DNA of 64,000 nt from Podocnemis expansa (GCA_007922195.1 ML682005.1:42637957-42701956), one strand, 5' to 3'; positions 9,726 to 23,221 are shown, counted from the stretch's first letter. Numbers and translations: made by a program. Notes: generated by a model not told the origin, from the letters alone.

Positions 9726-12580
9726 GCTGGTATAACAATACACTGATTTCTGAGTAATGTGCTAGGTCTCCATCCAACAGCTATGAAATTTGGCACTAGT
9801 TTTCCTCAGAGATACATTCAGAAATAATAGAGAGCTGAAAACAGACTTTAATACTGATAAAATTTTTTTGATAGCAGAAGAACTAAAGTCATATGACAGA
9901 AGACAATTTAATGTTTGAAATCATGATAGCAAATTGCCACAGTATCTCCAACTACTTTTTCATAATTTTACATTGACAAATATGTTCCTGTAGAAAAATG
10001 ACTCACTGAATATTTTGGGAGATGTGTGAAGAATTATTTCTAAATAATAAAAGCATTAAAGAAAACTTCAGTTTAAAGTTTCAAGCTGTTTAAAATGTTA
10101 AGCTGTTAAATAGTTAAACGATTCTGCACTAGGAGAGTTTGGAACACACTGCATGTGCAAAATTAATGCAAGTAAAAACTATCTGACATTCTTCATATTG
10201 GTTTGTGTTTGAGCATTATCAACTGAAAATAATTAAGTAATAGCTGTATCTTACTGTGTATGTGTGTTTTTTGACCAGCCAAATCTACAAATGAATGAAG
10301 TGTTTTGACAATTACAGGAAAGAGGGTGTAAGTGTGGGTGGTTGAAATTTCATATGAAACTTTCTGGATGAAAAATAATCTTCTTGTGTGCTGTTCAGAA
10401 AGTCGCTTATTTATCTCTATGCATCACGGCTCTACAGCAGTTCTGCTCCTAGCCCATTGTGAGCCTGAGGCATCTCTAATTTATGCTGGAGCTAAATAGG
10501 CTCCTTTGTGGCTCCAGAGTACAGGGAGGGCAAATGTGTTTTATGCTACATTTGCTCCTAGGCCCTCTATTCCTATCTCAGAACAGGAATGGGGGAACCG
10601 AAACTGGGCCCATTAAGTTTCAAGATATTTTGGTCACGTGAAGTTCCAGGGTCCTTCGGTGTTGTCATGTGATATTGCGAACTGTGCTTTGTATAGTTTA
10701 TGCTTTATTTACAATGAGATATGATTTCTCCCAACAAGGACCCTATAGTTGAAAGCCTTACATACTTCTGAGACTTCTCACTCTGACCGCTAATTGTTCT
10801 ATAGCTATTGCTTATTATTCTAATTTTGCAATCCAATTTACTAGGACAGATCTCTGTGCATGTGTTGGATGGTCAGAGACTTGATTTCCTTTTTACTGTA
10901 GTGATTAAAAATACTGGAATATAAACAAATACATATTTTACCAGCTCTTTAAAAACTAAAAATATAACTTAATGAATTATTTTCAGGCTTACTTATGTGC
11001 AGAGTATGTTTGCTTGCTATGGGTTAGATTTTAAAGTAGCTTTATGTCCCTCCCCTCAAAAGAAACTAGAAATTAAATGCTAAAAACTGGAGCTATGTTC
11101 TATAGGAATTATGCAGCAAGGACATTAATCATTTATTTCTTCACAATCTGCTGCACATAATTTTCTGTCTTTAATGGGATTCCTACTAAAATCCAGTCAC
11201 TTAATGGAAGTAGAGCAGCCATAGTTGCAAGACAGTAGTAATATTCCTAAAAGGCAGCTGGACTTTGTTAAGCTAAAATGTGAACAACAGAAAGACATTG
11301 CCCTAAAGTGTCTGAACATTTGCTTTTGTAAACAGGAAAAATGTGTCTCATATCTACAATGTTTCTCTTCAAAAAGCAATTTGAAACTCGACATAAACTT
11401 GTTTCAGATGGTGAGTTTTGTTTGGTTTGTCTTGTTGCTAATTTGGGTCTGACTGAAGTAATGGAAGTCAAGTCAATGGAAAATGTACTCATTGCCTGTG
11501 TGGCCTTTAGATCAGGCCCTTTGTGCTGTTTCCTTTTTATATGCATTAATTTAATCAAAAGCAACTCCCTTGGTTAGAATAATGTGCTGATTATCCTCAT
11601 GAACATTGGAAATAGCCACCAATAGAACTGCTTCCTTTCACTAGCACATACATTTCTAATCATGTGAGGCTGTACACTAAGAAAAATGCTTGCTATTTTT
11701 TAAAGTTAAAATTGAAGATCTATAATAGCTCTTAAGAACATTGCACTTCTGAGCAGGAGTCAGCAGCACTCCTATAGCCTAGAAATGTAAATCAGAAATC
11801 CCATTTTGTTGTACCAAGCTGTGGAGTCATGTTCATTAGTGCCAATGCCCAGCTCACTTTCCCCTTTGATTAATTTTTGATCAGTCACTTCAAACCACGA
11901 CTTTCCAGCAGCAGAACAAAAGCTTAAAAGGTAAGGTTTAGCTTTTATCGTTTTCATGTCAATTTGAAATACTCTTATTGCATTGTAGCCTTCCACTACA
12001 AACACACCAGTGAATAATACAACATAAGGTACATCTTTGAAACGAAAGCTATCCCAAGCTAAACTAGAAGCTTTTAGATCTGCATCAAATGTTTCTTAGA
12101 GAAGCAAATGAGATGCTGAGGAGCGGCAGCCAATTGTACCCTTTGTTCTTGCCCTGGAGAGCTTTGCTCTTTCAAATTGCTCATTTGTGGTTCCTGGGGA
12201 GATTTAGGAAGAAATACATTTTAACTCACCAAGTTCCTTCTCTCAGGAATTACTATGCTGAACTTCCTCTGGTCTAATCTGGCATTGGGTCACTTCTTGA
12301 AATATCCTTTTTTAGTTTCTACAATTCTGAAAATTGTTTCAATCTACTGAAAGCATTTCTTTCTATGTAGTCTATGTATCTCCATTACACCCAATCCAAG
12401 AAACAACTGAATTTGATGAGTCTTGCTCAGAGGGAGTCTTCAATGAAGAAGTGGAATTAGCATTATACACATGCTACCACCATTATGAGAAATGAGAAAA
12501 AGATACTGGGATAACAGAAGTTAGGAGGTGGTAGTGTGGGTCAGAAAGTGTGTGTGTGAAGGTATGTGGGAGGAGGTAAT
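9726..12580. other. AT-rich DNA without recognised features
   Basis: About 2.9 kb of AT-rich sequence. No open frame above 100 codons and no repeat family that I recognise. It looks like ordinary intergenic or intronic DNA. Confidence 0.5.
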
Positions 12581-12588
12581 ATATCAAG

Positions 12589-12929
12589 CATAGCTGCTCT
12601 TAGCCGTGGGGCAGCCTAGGCAATTGCCCAAGGCCCTGCACTGGGAGGTGCAGGGTGGATTCTGGGTGTTGGGGCCAGGCTGGGGCTTCCAGTTTTAAAC
12701 ATCCTGTCTGCCTGCCTGGCGGATGCTCACACGTGGGCCAGGGTGGGTGTGGCTGGGCCATGGAGCAAAGTATCCTTGCAGCTCCAGCCAGCCAGGTGAG
12801 GTCAAGGGCTGGAACGGGGAAAGGAGCTTGGGGAAGTATGTTAGGTGGGGACCCCAGAAAGGCCTGGGGGATGTGGCAGGGGGGACCCAATCATTAACTT
12901 TTGCCCAGGAATCACCAAGACCATCCCTG
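12589..12929. mobile_element. GC-rich non-autonomous hAT-type transposon
   Basis: The element is bounded by a perfect 8-bp duplication, ATATCAAG, at 12581-12588 and 12930-12937. Its left end reads CATAGCTGCTCTTAG and its right end CCATCCCTG, a degraded CAG...CTG terminal pair. The interior (GGGGCAGCCTAGGCAATTGC...) resembles in style the elements at 851, 34738 and 38753. The 80- to 96-codon open frames on both strands are a by-product of GC content. Confidence 0.78.
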
Positions 12930-12937
12930 ATATCAAG

Positions 12938-14118
12938 TTGTTCAGAAATCAATTAACTAAGTCATATCCTGCTCACTCACTGAAGGCAATGGGACTACAT
13001 GCACAGCTACAGGGCAGGTATTTATCTCACCGACCTCATGCTCCAAATAGCAATGAATGTACATTTCAACAAGAATAAAGTAAGGGCTAGTTAGTTTTTT
13101 GTTTGTTTGTGGTTTTTGGTTTTTTTTTTTTGGCTGAAGATGGGAGGGGCAGATTGTCAGCTGGTGTAAATTGGGATTGTTCAATTGAAATCTGCGACTT
13201 TAGTGGAGCTCTAGCCATTGATAACAGCTGAGAATCTGGCTATATGCATTCTTTCAGTGCAGTGATGGCCTAGTTATATGTTCATCACAATTTGCAGAAC
13301 TAAACATCTTAAAAAGAGTGTTTTAACTTTCTCATAAATATCAGTTCCTGGAGAAGCTTGACAGAAAATGTGTCTTGTTGAGCAATTTCTTTCTTTCTTC
13401 CTTGGGGCAACTAAATCATCATATCACAGAACTGCTGCAAAATCTAGATTCATCCAATGGGCTCCCACTGTATACAAAAATGAAACAAAGCAAAAAAGAA
13501 AGTCAGATACTAACATTCATTAAAAGAAATTGTGTATGCTAGTAAGTGTTAAGATAATTAAGAGAGGGATTTTCTTTTAACTAGCTTAAGTTTTCAGACT
13601 ATCCAGATTCGTTTTAATATTTTATCTAATTGTAAAGGTATTTTATTAAGTTTTTTTGTGGTGGTTGAAATGTTGGTTTCTATAGCCGACATAAATAGAA
13701 TCTTGCTTTGCAGTTATAATTGTCTGGTTTGTGTTCCTGATAACTCCCACTGATTTCAGTGCTGTGTATGTTGGATCAAGATCGGTATGGGTATTTTTGA
13801 TGTGTGATCTTCATTCTCCCTTTTTTGTTGTTTTTGTTTTTGTGGTTGAAATTTTGCCAACAAAAAGGAATAGAAGTGTCACTAATTAATGTGAACATGA
13901 TCAAATAAAGTTAGTCATATCATAAGTAAAGTTTGTTGCCAGGGAAGTAGACAGTCCCAAGAAATGCTGAGATTCTGCTCTTAGTCTGACTGAAACTCCC
14001 TTCAGTGATAGGGGTATAGGAATGGACCGAGCCTCATGATCCCCAGGGAAAGGAAACATGATGCTCACAAGGGCTGATCTTTCTGCTCCATTCCATGGTG
14101 CTACCTCATGTCCTCTAC
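12938..14118. other. AT-rich DNA without recognised features
   Basis: No gene or recognised repeat. It includes a T-rich stretch near 13092-13133 (GTTTGTTTGT then a T run). Confidence 0.45.
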
Positions 14119-14130
14119 CTTAGCAATGAA

Positions 14131-14296
14131 AAAAAAAAACCAACAGGGAGTTGTGTGGCACTTTGAGACTAACAGATTTATTTTTCGCATGAGCTTTCGT
14201 GGGAGAAAATCCCAATAAATCTGTTAGTCTCAAAGTGCCACACGACTCCTTGTTGTTTTTTTGGTGGACTAGACTAACACGGCTATCCCTTTGGAA
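14131..14296 (+). mobile_element. Penelope-like element tail, fold-back copy with 12-bp target duplication
   Basis: The left half reads in reverse (GGGAGTTGTGTGGCACTTTG...ATGAGCTTTCGTGGGAGAAA) and is followed by a forward copy (AATCTGTTAGTCTCAAAGTG...GACTAGACTAACACGGCTATC). The two halves form a fold-back. The sequence CTTAGCAATGAA stands at 14119-14130 and again at 14297-14308, a perfect 12-bp duplication. Assignment to PLEs rests on the same tail occurring downstream of a PLE coding remnant at 40600-41407. Confidence 0.75.
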
Positions 14297-16939
14297 CTTA
14301 GCAATGAAGCATACTACCTATGGTGCCATTAACTCCTCTGTCTGTGCTGAAGTAATAACTCTCTCCCTGAGGCGATGTGTAGTAGCAAGATTTAATGTTG
14401 TTCCACTTAGAACTCTGCAACTATCCAAGGAAAGCATGGCTTGGACAGCAGTTTCTTTGTAGCCTGCTCTCCTACTCCCCTCATTGCAGATCTTGAGTCC
14501 TGTAAGTGGGTATGGAAGGGTTTAGTGGGCTCCTGGAGAAGAAGAGTCCTGCTGTTTCTTTGTTAGGCTTCCCGCCTCATTTGTGTCTCCTTTTGCTCCC
14601 TATCATCCATGAAAGATGAGGAGGAGCAGCAGGTCCTCTGGGAAGAGGGGTGTATGTGGGATTTGTCATCCTGCATTTTACTGTGTGTGTGAAATGCTTC
14701 ACACATCAGATCACGCCAACCAACCATACTGAAAAAGAATGTGTGGGAAGAGGAGGCAGAATCACACTTCACCATCCTTCCTTCCTGCCGGTCATGTGGA
14801 GTCCTTCCTTCTGCCTGTAAACCAGGGGACTGATCACCCATTGAGTAAAACTAGTGGTTTTAAGAATTAGCAAGGAGGAGTCTGACTCAAAAATGCGAGC
14901 CTTTTGGTTATCTCCTGTAACAGATGGCAGTGCAAAAAGCAAGACAGGCCCCTGTCTGAAATGGGTCTGCTGGGAACATTATATGCCTTGACCTACTGAC
15001 AACTTTTGATTTGATCTTGCCGCCTTCTCTTGACAAAGAGACTTTAATCTCCTGCTGTGTAAATGCTATGGGAATGATGTAATTGAGGAAGTCTGAAGCC
15101 TACTCTTTGTTGGATAAACAAGATTGTCTGAGTTCAGAAACCAGTGTGTGGAACATTTGGTTGAGTACTGGTGCTTTGGGTTTTCACTCCGGGGGTTGTG
15201 CTAAAATCCCACACCACAGTGGTGAGAATAGTTTTGTTTAGCAAGCCAAATGTTTCCTCTACTATTTAGAATTGAGATTTTCTTCCACTGCAGACTTCAG
15301 CTCAGAAAGAAGGTGATGTAGTAAGAGACCGTACGAGTTTTACCAGTACTGTAGTAACACTGAACAAGTCTTATCAGTAGTTTTCCCCATTTTTTTAAAT
15401 TAAGGAATGTCTGTCACTGAATGTGTCAGAATGACTGCCGCAGACTGACATTTATTCTAAAGTTTCTGCCTGTAATTGTCCCAGGTAAACATTTATTGAT
15501 CTTTGTCAAAAAATGATTTTGGAATGGCAAAGTCACTCAACTCAACTTCTTCTCCAGGAGCCCACCAAACCCTTCCATACCCATTCACAGGACGCAGGAT
15601 CTGCAGTCAGGGGAATAGGGGAGTATGCTTTCCAGATAAGATTAATATTTACTAAAATTCCTGGAAAAATCAAGCTGTGTATTTAAAGCAAATGCTTTCC
15701 CCTTCTTTAGTCACATAGATATAGCCTAAGCCTATTCTAGTTGTGGAACAGTACTTCGTAAATACTGTCTCAGTGGGGGAGTAATAGGGTGTGCTTACCT
15801 TTCATGATGGCCTCCTTGTCAAGTGTGTGTGTATGGCTGCAGTTTTCTTTATTTCTTTGGCTCATGATGCTCCCTGTGGGCTGCTGTGCTTGTCAGGGTC
15901 TCTTTGGTGACTAAGACCTCTGGCCGAGTTGAACAAACAAACCCCCTCTGGGGTACAAGTTCAAAATGTCCTGCATGCCTGCCACGGCTCAGCCTTTTAA
16001 CAGTCCAGCAGGGTCTGCTGCAGTACCCCTCTATTGGTAATGTCTCTGACATCTTCTTGAGGTTCAAGTCTCAGTTTGATCAACAGTGCCTATCTCAGTA
16101 CCCTAGCTGGCCAGTTTACATGTGAAGGTTCCTGCTCTGGGGTGAAGCAGCACCCCCAGGCCTCCTCCCTGGAGGCTCTTTGTGTCATTTAGTCCTCTGA
16201 CCCTGGGTCTCCAGCTGGGTCAGTCTCAGTTCAGCCCCCTTCTGGAGAGGTAACTATTCTGGGTATAGTCCCTTCCCTAGGCCTATCGAAACTACCTTCT
16301 CCCCAGACAAAACCACTTATCCAGCGTCTGTTGAGGGAGGAAGGGCAGGTGAGAACGCTATGTAATAGCCACAAGCTACATCCCTTTAACTATTGCTCCT
16401 TTTCATTTCCTTGGGTCACTTTATTAGAGCCCATCTTAGTTGAGTCCTGACAGTTAGCCAAAAATGATTGCCTTGCTGCCCCAGTCACTGCCAGCAACTG
16501 ATCTGTCCAGCCATCTCAGATCCTGCAGCCAGCCAGGCACACTTCTTGCTCTGCTTATCCCTTCCAGCAAACTGAACTCACATAGCTGTGCATCTCCTTT
16601 TATAGGAGCCTGTTGCACCTGGATAGGCTGCTTCCTGCAGCCTCTCTAGGCAGCTTGAGGGACCCTCTCTACTGCTCTTTTCTGGAGTGAAATATGGCAG
16701 GGCTGCAAGGCCTCCTACAGGGGGCATAAAGGCCTAGTCTACTCTAACACAGGAAGGTTAATGCATGGGCCCATAGGGTCCGTGACTAAGTGAAAAGCAC
16801 ATTTTTGTAGGGTTTCATGAAAATTTACATTAATCACTATTTTTCAATTACTTGTAAATTGACTATAAATATCTAATCTATGCTGAGACTCATGTATGTA
16901 AAAGATTGTTTTAAGGAGAAGGGAGAAAAATTGTTCTTT
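14297..16939. other. Mostly unassigned DNA with a 1-kb-spaced inverted repeat and an LTR-like patch
   Basis: 14473-14544 and 15546-15625 are inverted copies of one ~75-bp sequence containing GGGTATGGAAGGGTTT(A/G)GTG. From about 15840 to 16660 the sequence is more GC-rich and resembles the antisense strand of long terminal repeats seen in old retroelements, but no LTR pair, primer site or coding region supports this. The rest shows nothing I can name. Confidence 0.35.
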
Positions 16940-17209
16940 TTAACCTCTGAGGATAAGAAACAATGGGCTTAAACTGTAGCAACAGCAGCTTAAATTGGAC
17001 ATGAGTAAAAACTTCTAAACTGTCAGGGTAGTTAAGTACTGAAATAAATTGCCAATAAAGATTGTGGAATCTGACCTTGGAGATTTTTAAGTGGAGCTTA
17101 GAGAAACCTGTCAGGCATGGTCTAGATTATACTTGGTCCTGCCTTGAGTGCAGGGGACTGGACCAGAAGACCTCTCAATGTTCCTTCCAGTCCTATATGT
17201 CTATGATTC
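16940..17209 (+). mobile_element. CR1 LINE 3' end fragment
   Basis: Contains the degenerate CR1 3' series: ACAATGGGCTTAAACTG, TGGACATGAGTAAAAACTTC, AGTACTGAAATAAATTGCC, TGGTCCTGCCTTGAGTGCAG, GACTGGACCAGAAGACCTC, TTCCTTCCAGTCCTA and a closing TCTATGATTC. It is 5'-truncated, about 270 bp, with no usable frame. Confidence 0.85.
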
Positions 17210-17995
17210 ATTATGCAAGATCTGCTTCACAAAAATATCTCTTAAAATCGGTCTGATTATTTTGAAGTCATCAGCATATGACAGGAGCAAAGAAGAACAA
17301 AAATTTAGTTCATTTGGCATTTAGAATTTAGAAATGACTCATTTTTTAAAATGGTGAAAATACTTATAGTCTATAGGATGTTCAAAGCACTGAAATACAT
17401 TCTGAAAAGCATATATTAAGCATTGATGAGAAGCTGAGTATTAAGAACTGGCTGTAACATTAATGCTGCTGATGATAATGAGGAGTTTTCAGCCTGTGAA
17501 TTTAGTGGCAGTACCTGGTGGTTGGATTGATAAGAGAGACCTTTAGAGAATTTGTAACTGTGTGGAGCTACAAAATGGAACTATAAAGATACACTGGGTC
17601 AAGTATCTTGCATTTAAAAACATTTCCAGATTTACATGAACTACAGTGTCAAGGAATGTAGGGTAATAAATTTTAATATATGTTAGGAATGAAATTCGTA
17701 TTTGTGCAGTTGGCTCACATAAGGTCCTAAATATTTAAACCTCACTTTAGCCCTCTATTAATCATTTTTTCCAGAGGAGGCTGTGTTTGCAAGTTTAAGA
17801 AGAGCACGAAAGACCTTCTGAGAGCAGAAATAGGTGAGGTTTTTGCCATACAAAGGATGGCACAGTTTGAGAAGATTGCACAAGAGATACATATGCTGTG
17901 TTTGCAACAGTGTGAATAGGTAGACTTGGAAGTAGTACATTTTTATCAGTAAAAATCAGTGTCTCAAATCCATAGACACAAACAGAAGAAAAATA

Positions 17996-18040
17996 AACAA
18001 GGAGTCCCATGGCACTTTTAATGACTAAGAAATAATTTCA
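17996..18040 (-). mobile_element. Short Penelope-like tail fragment
   Basis: AACAAGGAGTCCCATGGCAC followed by TTTTAATGACTAAGAAAT matches the reverse strand of the PLE tail seen at nine places in the window. Truncated on both sides. Confidence 0.6.
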
Positions 18041-19149
18041 GTTGAGAATAATTGAAATTTACAGATAGGGAAAGAAAAACATGACTTGAGAACTTATTTG
18101 AGTTTTATTTAAGGGTATTTACTTTGCATATTTTAACATGTGATGTTGACATTTGTGTTTTAATAAGTATAAAGTTTTAACTTATTAAAATCAATATACA
18201 ACATCACTAAATGATAATCTGACCCTCTACCATAATCTCCCACACCTAAAATGAAAAAAAAAAAATTTAGAGGAAGCAAGACAAAGGGCATGTGCTGAGG
18301 GTATGGCATTACACATAAGGTCATCTTCATCTTTTTCAATGTATTGTCATTCTAATAACATCCGTAGTTGTAAACATGTACTAAGTACGTATTTGGGCCC
18401 TGATCTGCTCAGATGTATTCATATGCTTAGCTTTACACACTATTATTAATATCATTGACTTCAGAGAGATGACTCACAGTTGTAAAGGTGAAAAAGGAAA
18501 TCTTTGCAGGAGCAGGGTCTTGTATAACTGGATTTGACAAAGGCTTGCACTGTATTTACAAAACAAACCATGTTTATATCCAAGATTCATTAATATTTTC
18601 TCACATCCTTTTGTTCCAGTTCAATCACTTTTGTTGGTTTATTATGTTGGAAGTAACAATGTACAAATTTATATAGTTTTGTTTTGTCTCAATGACTCCA
18701 TAGGGTCTCAGTTACATTACATTACCTTGACCATCACAGACAGAAACAGACCCAGATAAAATTATGTAAATAGCAATAATATAAGTTATTCTACTTCTGC
18801 AGATGTTGTTCTTCATCTGGAGCCAATCTGATTGTGGATGCTGTCTCCATGCATAATGATCCAGAACTAAAGGATGAAAGTGGCTCTCAGAGCAAAGAAA
18901 ACCCATTCTGAATCTTTACTGTAAATTATACGCTATACAAAATCAGTCCAAATTGTTCAAACTCTTGGACAATTACAATGCCATTATATTCACCATGCTG
19001 ACTATGGTGTAATTATCATGTTTAACAGCAGTTTGCTTGAACTGAACCCTAAAGGGAGAGATGAAAGCAGTAGTGAACAAAAATAAAAGCAGATGTTGGA
19101 CCTGGTTTTGTTTTCTGACTCAGCAAGTGAAAATAACCACATAATGTGA

Positions 19150-19295
19150 AACAAGCAAGGAGTCCTCTGGCACTAAAGACTAACAAATTTATTTATCACA
19201 TGAGCTTTCGTAGGAGAAAATCCCACTTCATCTGATGACGGGACTCCTTGCTTTTTTTGCTGAACTAGACTAACACGGCTGCCCCTTTGGAACTT
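19150..19295 (-). mobile_element. Penelope-like element tail with 12-bp target duplication
   Basis: The main part reads in reverse: AGGAGTCCTCTGGCAC, AGACTAACAAATTTATTTAT, CATGAGCTTTCGTAGGAGAA. A short forward tail follows (GGGACTCCTTGC...CTAGACTAACACGGCTGCCC). CACATAATGTGA is present at 19138-19149 and 19296-19307, a perfect 12-bp duplication. On the reverse strand the stem-II hairpin and GAAA box of a hammerhead-like core are intact, but the CTGANGA box reads CAGATGA. Confidence 0.78.
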
Positions 19296-19307
19296 CACAT
19301 AATGTGA

Positions 19308-22300
19308 GACCTTTTCACTTAGCTGATAACTGAAGTATCAGCAGTGATCAAATATGCAGTACACTCTACCAAATGGATCAAACAGTTACTCACATGACGA
19401 AGGAGCTTGCCTGATTTTGACACAGGGCTCAAGTGTGCAGTCCACATAGTGACAGAATTTTATAAGGTAAAAACCCACTAACGAATCATTCCTTTCTTTC
19501 ATGTAGAAAAAAATTTCTGGTTTAGAATCCAGCTGTTGTCCTATTGAAGTAAATGCCATTGATTTCAATGGGAACAAGATTGTTACTTGCCTAGTGAATT
19601 GTGTGTGAAATATATTACCAACATTATTATTTAATTTTTTTTGCTAGATCATTCTGCCAGTTCTCTTTAAAAATAATCACTGTTCTAAATATTTCCTTCC
19701 CTGAAGAGAATTAAGTTCTGAGACACTTGTTTGATTGTGATTCACAGATTTGGAAGAATTAGTGCTTGAGTTAAGTAATTGAAGGCCCTATCAAGTACTG
19801 AATGCTTCCTGCAAGATGTTGGTATGCTTAGTGGCCATTGGCATCAGAAATTGGGGAGTAGAGGATTTAGCTGAGCAATAATACCATATGATAGAATGAT
19901 TGGCTAGATGAATCAGTGGAACCCATTTTGGCCAGCAGTTTAAGTGTAACTCAGTCTGTTCTGACTGAAATTCACTATTAGCTGGGGTATATTTTGTGGC
20001 CTAGGTGAGTTCTGTCTAAAATCTGTTCGATACTGGTATTTATATTATGCTCATCAGTATGTTGTCTGAGTACTAAGGAAAAATCTAAAGGACAGCAGCC
20101 TTCATCCTTTCTCCAGACTGTGTTTTGGAATGTATTTTAAAATATTTCTTTTCTGTTGTCCCCTTTTCTCTTCCTCCTCTCTTTCTATTTTCAGCATTGA
20201 GAAACTGAGCCATTTTTGAAATGTTGCTCTGAGCAATCTATTGCTAAGGGATGTCTTGCTCTGCGTCTGGTGAAATCTGTGATCATGCTGATGTCTAGCG
20301 GGAGTTCTCTCTTGGCTGGCCATCCAAGAAGCTTCAAATCCCTGGTCCTGGGTCTCACACTGAAAGCAAGTAATGCCATTGTCCAGGATGATCACAACTG
20401 CTGTGCAAATTCATGTGGGAAAAGGTGGTCCCTGTGGTTGCCTGATCTATTTGGAAATCTAAATTAGATGGTGACAGAGCATAGTGTGTGGAGCACATGG
20501 TTAATGAGCTTTCTTCAATCTGAGTTAATCAAAATATGGACCATCAAATTTAGATTTATCTTGAGCTTTTCAAGTGCACTTCTGGGCATAATGCATTGTG
20601 GTAACTTTGATGAGGACAGTTTGGTTAGGTCCTTATGTGATACGAAGCCGAGCAGTCTCCTGGCCATTCAAAGGAGGTAAAAAGTGGAGGTGATTGAAAA
20701 TTTTCTTCCAGTACACTTTTTTCTTCTGTAGAAAAATCCTGATTTAATGAAACCAAAATGTTCCACAGGAATGTGTTTATTCCATCAAACATTTTGACAG
20801 AAACCAGGGAGACAGCTTTCCTGATTCTCTGCCAGGCTGGTCTCCCCTGGCTTCCTCAACAGCAAGTTCCCGGAGGAGTTGGGCAGTGCAAAGAGGCAAT
20901 TTTTTGGGAGACGGTTTTCTACCCGCCACATAGCTGCCTGTCCATGATCCCTGATTTCCCCAGGTGAGAAAAACAAAATCCCTCTCCCACTGTTTTCATG
21001 ATGCAGTTGTTTCTCCTACATTGAGGAAAGCAGATGTGTACGGAAACAAGGGCCACATTATATCCCTAGGTAGATTGTGTATTGTCTTGAGTCAAATGTC
21101 TGTCTAAATTTTTAAAAAATGAATCTGTCTCCAAACATTGGCATCAAATATTGCACCTAAGTTGCCCACTGCCTTTTCTTCAATTTACACGTGAATGAAA
21201 GGACTGTAGCACTTCCCTGCCTGTGATTTCAAATGTGTGGAAGGTGCTTTTTTGAAACTATAGAGATATTGCAAAAGCAGCTTGTGCCACTGCAGGAGTT
21301 CCATCTTCCTCAACAGTTATAGTCTCCAACAGCTGTTGGTCTCCTCAGGAATTCAAGTTACTTGCATTGCCACTTCTTACACACGGGCTTACAAATGTTT
21401 GGTAAGATTAAGTAGCGTAGTTGCTGCTTCACAAAATCCAAAATGCTTCCTTAGCCCTAGTAGATATTTCTTTTTTTGCAAACTGATTTATAGACTAGCC
21501 TCTGGGTGGGATTGGATCTAGCTGTTTTCTTGCCAATCCTGTATGTGTGGCTTTTTATTATTGTCATTGGTCCCTGCTGCTTCTCTGACTTTATCTGCTA
21601 TAAAATAATAAAGCTGGACCAGCTACTGAATTCTGTCCTCCTTTGTGGTCTGGCTCCCTACCACTATTTACTGTTTTGGGAATTACTTTGTTGTCTTACC
21701 TTTCCTTCTTTAGGGTCTGATTCAGGGCCTGTTCAAGTAAACTGAAAGATTCCCATTCATGTCAATGGACTTTGCAGCAGGCTCTCAGTTCTGTGTCCTT
21801 TAGATGTTACATAGGAATTTCCATACTGGATAAGTCTACTAGTCAGTCTAGTCCAAAACCTTGTCCTCATGTCTTTAAAACAGTTTTTACAGTACATGTC
21901 ACTGGAGTTATTGCTGCATTTATAGCAGTATAGACAAGAAACATCTATAGTTACCAAGCATTTGACACAGATGGGAATGTCCACTTAACACCAAATAATG
22001 AATAAATAGCTAGGGACCTCTGGTAGGGGGCTGGTGACCCCACCATATAAAACAAATTTCCCACAGAAACAAAAATCAGGCACCATATTGGTATACAGCT
22101 ATCTGAAACAAGAGATCAGTATCATGCAAAGAATATGACAGGCAGCGGTCAAACCTGTAAGGAAGCCAGAGACCCAAATAGTCCCTTGCTCAAGGCCAGA
22201 TCAGTAGTAATGATAACTGGATTTCAGAAGAACATTGTATGAAAACCACAAAAACTGCTCAAATAATTAAAGAAATGGATTGAGACCCTCTTGGTGTCCT

Positions 22301-22481
22301 TAGAATCAATGAGTGTAGGTGGACAGGCTATAGAGAAACAAATAAGAGCAAAATCAACTCTGGGAATACATAAGGTAGTCATGATGTTCATGTGAAATTC
22401 TAATGTTGAATGAAGCAGAACAAGCAGTGACTGAGTGGGCATCAACAATTCCAAGAATGATTAGTTTAAAAGAATCTAGTC
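19308..22481. other. AT-rich DNA, one weak CR1 end fragment
   Basis: No gene is supported. Around 21824-21880 the words CATACTGGATAAGTCT and AGTCTAGTCCAAAACCTTGT resemble the reverse complement of the CR1 subfamily end found at 26130-26665, so a short diverged fragment is likely there. Otherwise nothing recognised. Confidence 0.4.
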
Positions 22482-22484
22482 TAA

Positions 22485-22992
22485 GGCTATGTCCACACTT
22501 ACACAGTTAAATCAATTTAACTTATATCGATTTAGTAAAATCAACATAAAAATCATTAAATGGATTTAAGTTAAATCGATTTAACAGTTCCCCACTAGAA
22601 ACTCAAATCGAAATAGCATGTCCAGGGACAGGACTTGCTATTTTGGTTTAGGAGAGAGGCACCATGGGTGGTGTGGCAACATGGCCCCCTAGAAGGACCA
22701 TGCCCCCACCCAATATATACAAAAAGGAAAGTACCTGGGAAGAAGGGCAAAAAGTGTTAAATCGATTTAACAGTTAAATTGAAATAACATGTCCACACTG
22801 TTATTTTGAAATAACAATTTCGATTTAACAATTTAATTTAATACTAGGTTTTATTATATCGATATGACTTTCCTTAAATCAAAATGAGGGAGCTTCTCAT
22901 TTCGGAATAAGGGAATGTTGTGTGGACCTACCATTTTTTAAATCAAAATAACCAGCATTATTTCAATTTAAACAGGGTGTGTGGACATACCC
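22485..22992. mobile_element. Harbinger-like MITE
   Basis: Starts GGCTATGTCCACACTT and ends GTGTGGACATACCC, terminal inverted repeats. It is flanked by TAA on both sides (22482-22484 and 22993-22995), a 3-bp duplication typical of PIF/Harbinger transposons. Subterminal DNA is packed with AAATCGATTTAA-type palindromes. An interior block (about 22615-22690: ACAGGACTTGCTATTT, AGAGAGGCACCATGGG, GCAACATGGCCCCC) recurs in inverse orientation at 63640-63740. No transposase is encoded. Confidence 0.75.
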
Positions 22993-23221
22993 TAAGAGTA
23001 AGCTCTAGCAATCATACAATGCTGACCAACAAAGAACCAGATGAGGAAAAAGATGTTTGTTAATTATTTGTTGCAGGAAAGGTTGACCAAGGTTCAGAAT
23101 GATATAGTGACTATGGGTAGGATAAAGAGAGGCGCAGGTGTGGCAGGAGTTTGCACATGAACCAAAATTGGGAGCACATAGTAGAAATTGGTCATATGAC
23201 CTAATGATAGGCGGAGTAATA

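Noticed and set aside
12089..12277. 62-codon plus frame with a hydrophobic centre
   Set aside because: Length and composition are as expected by chance in this DNA; no family recognised.
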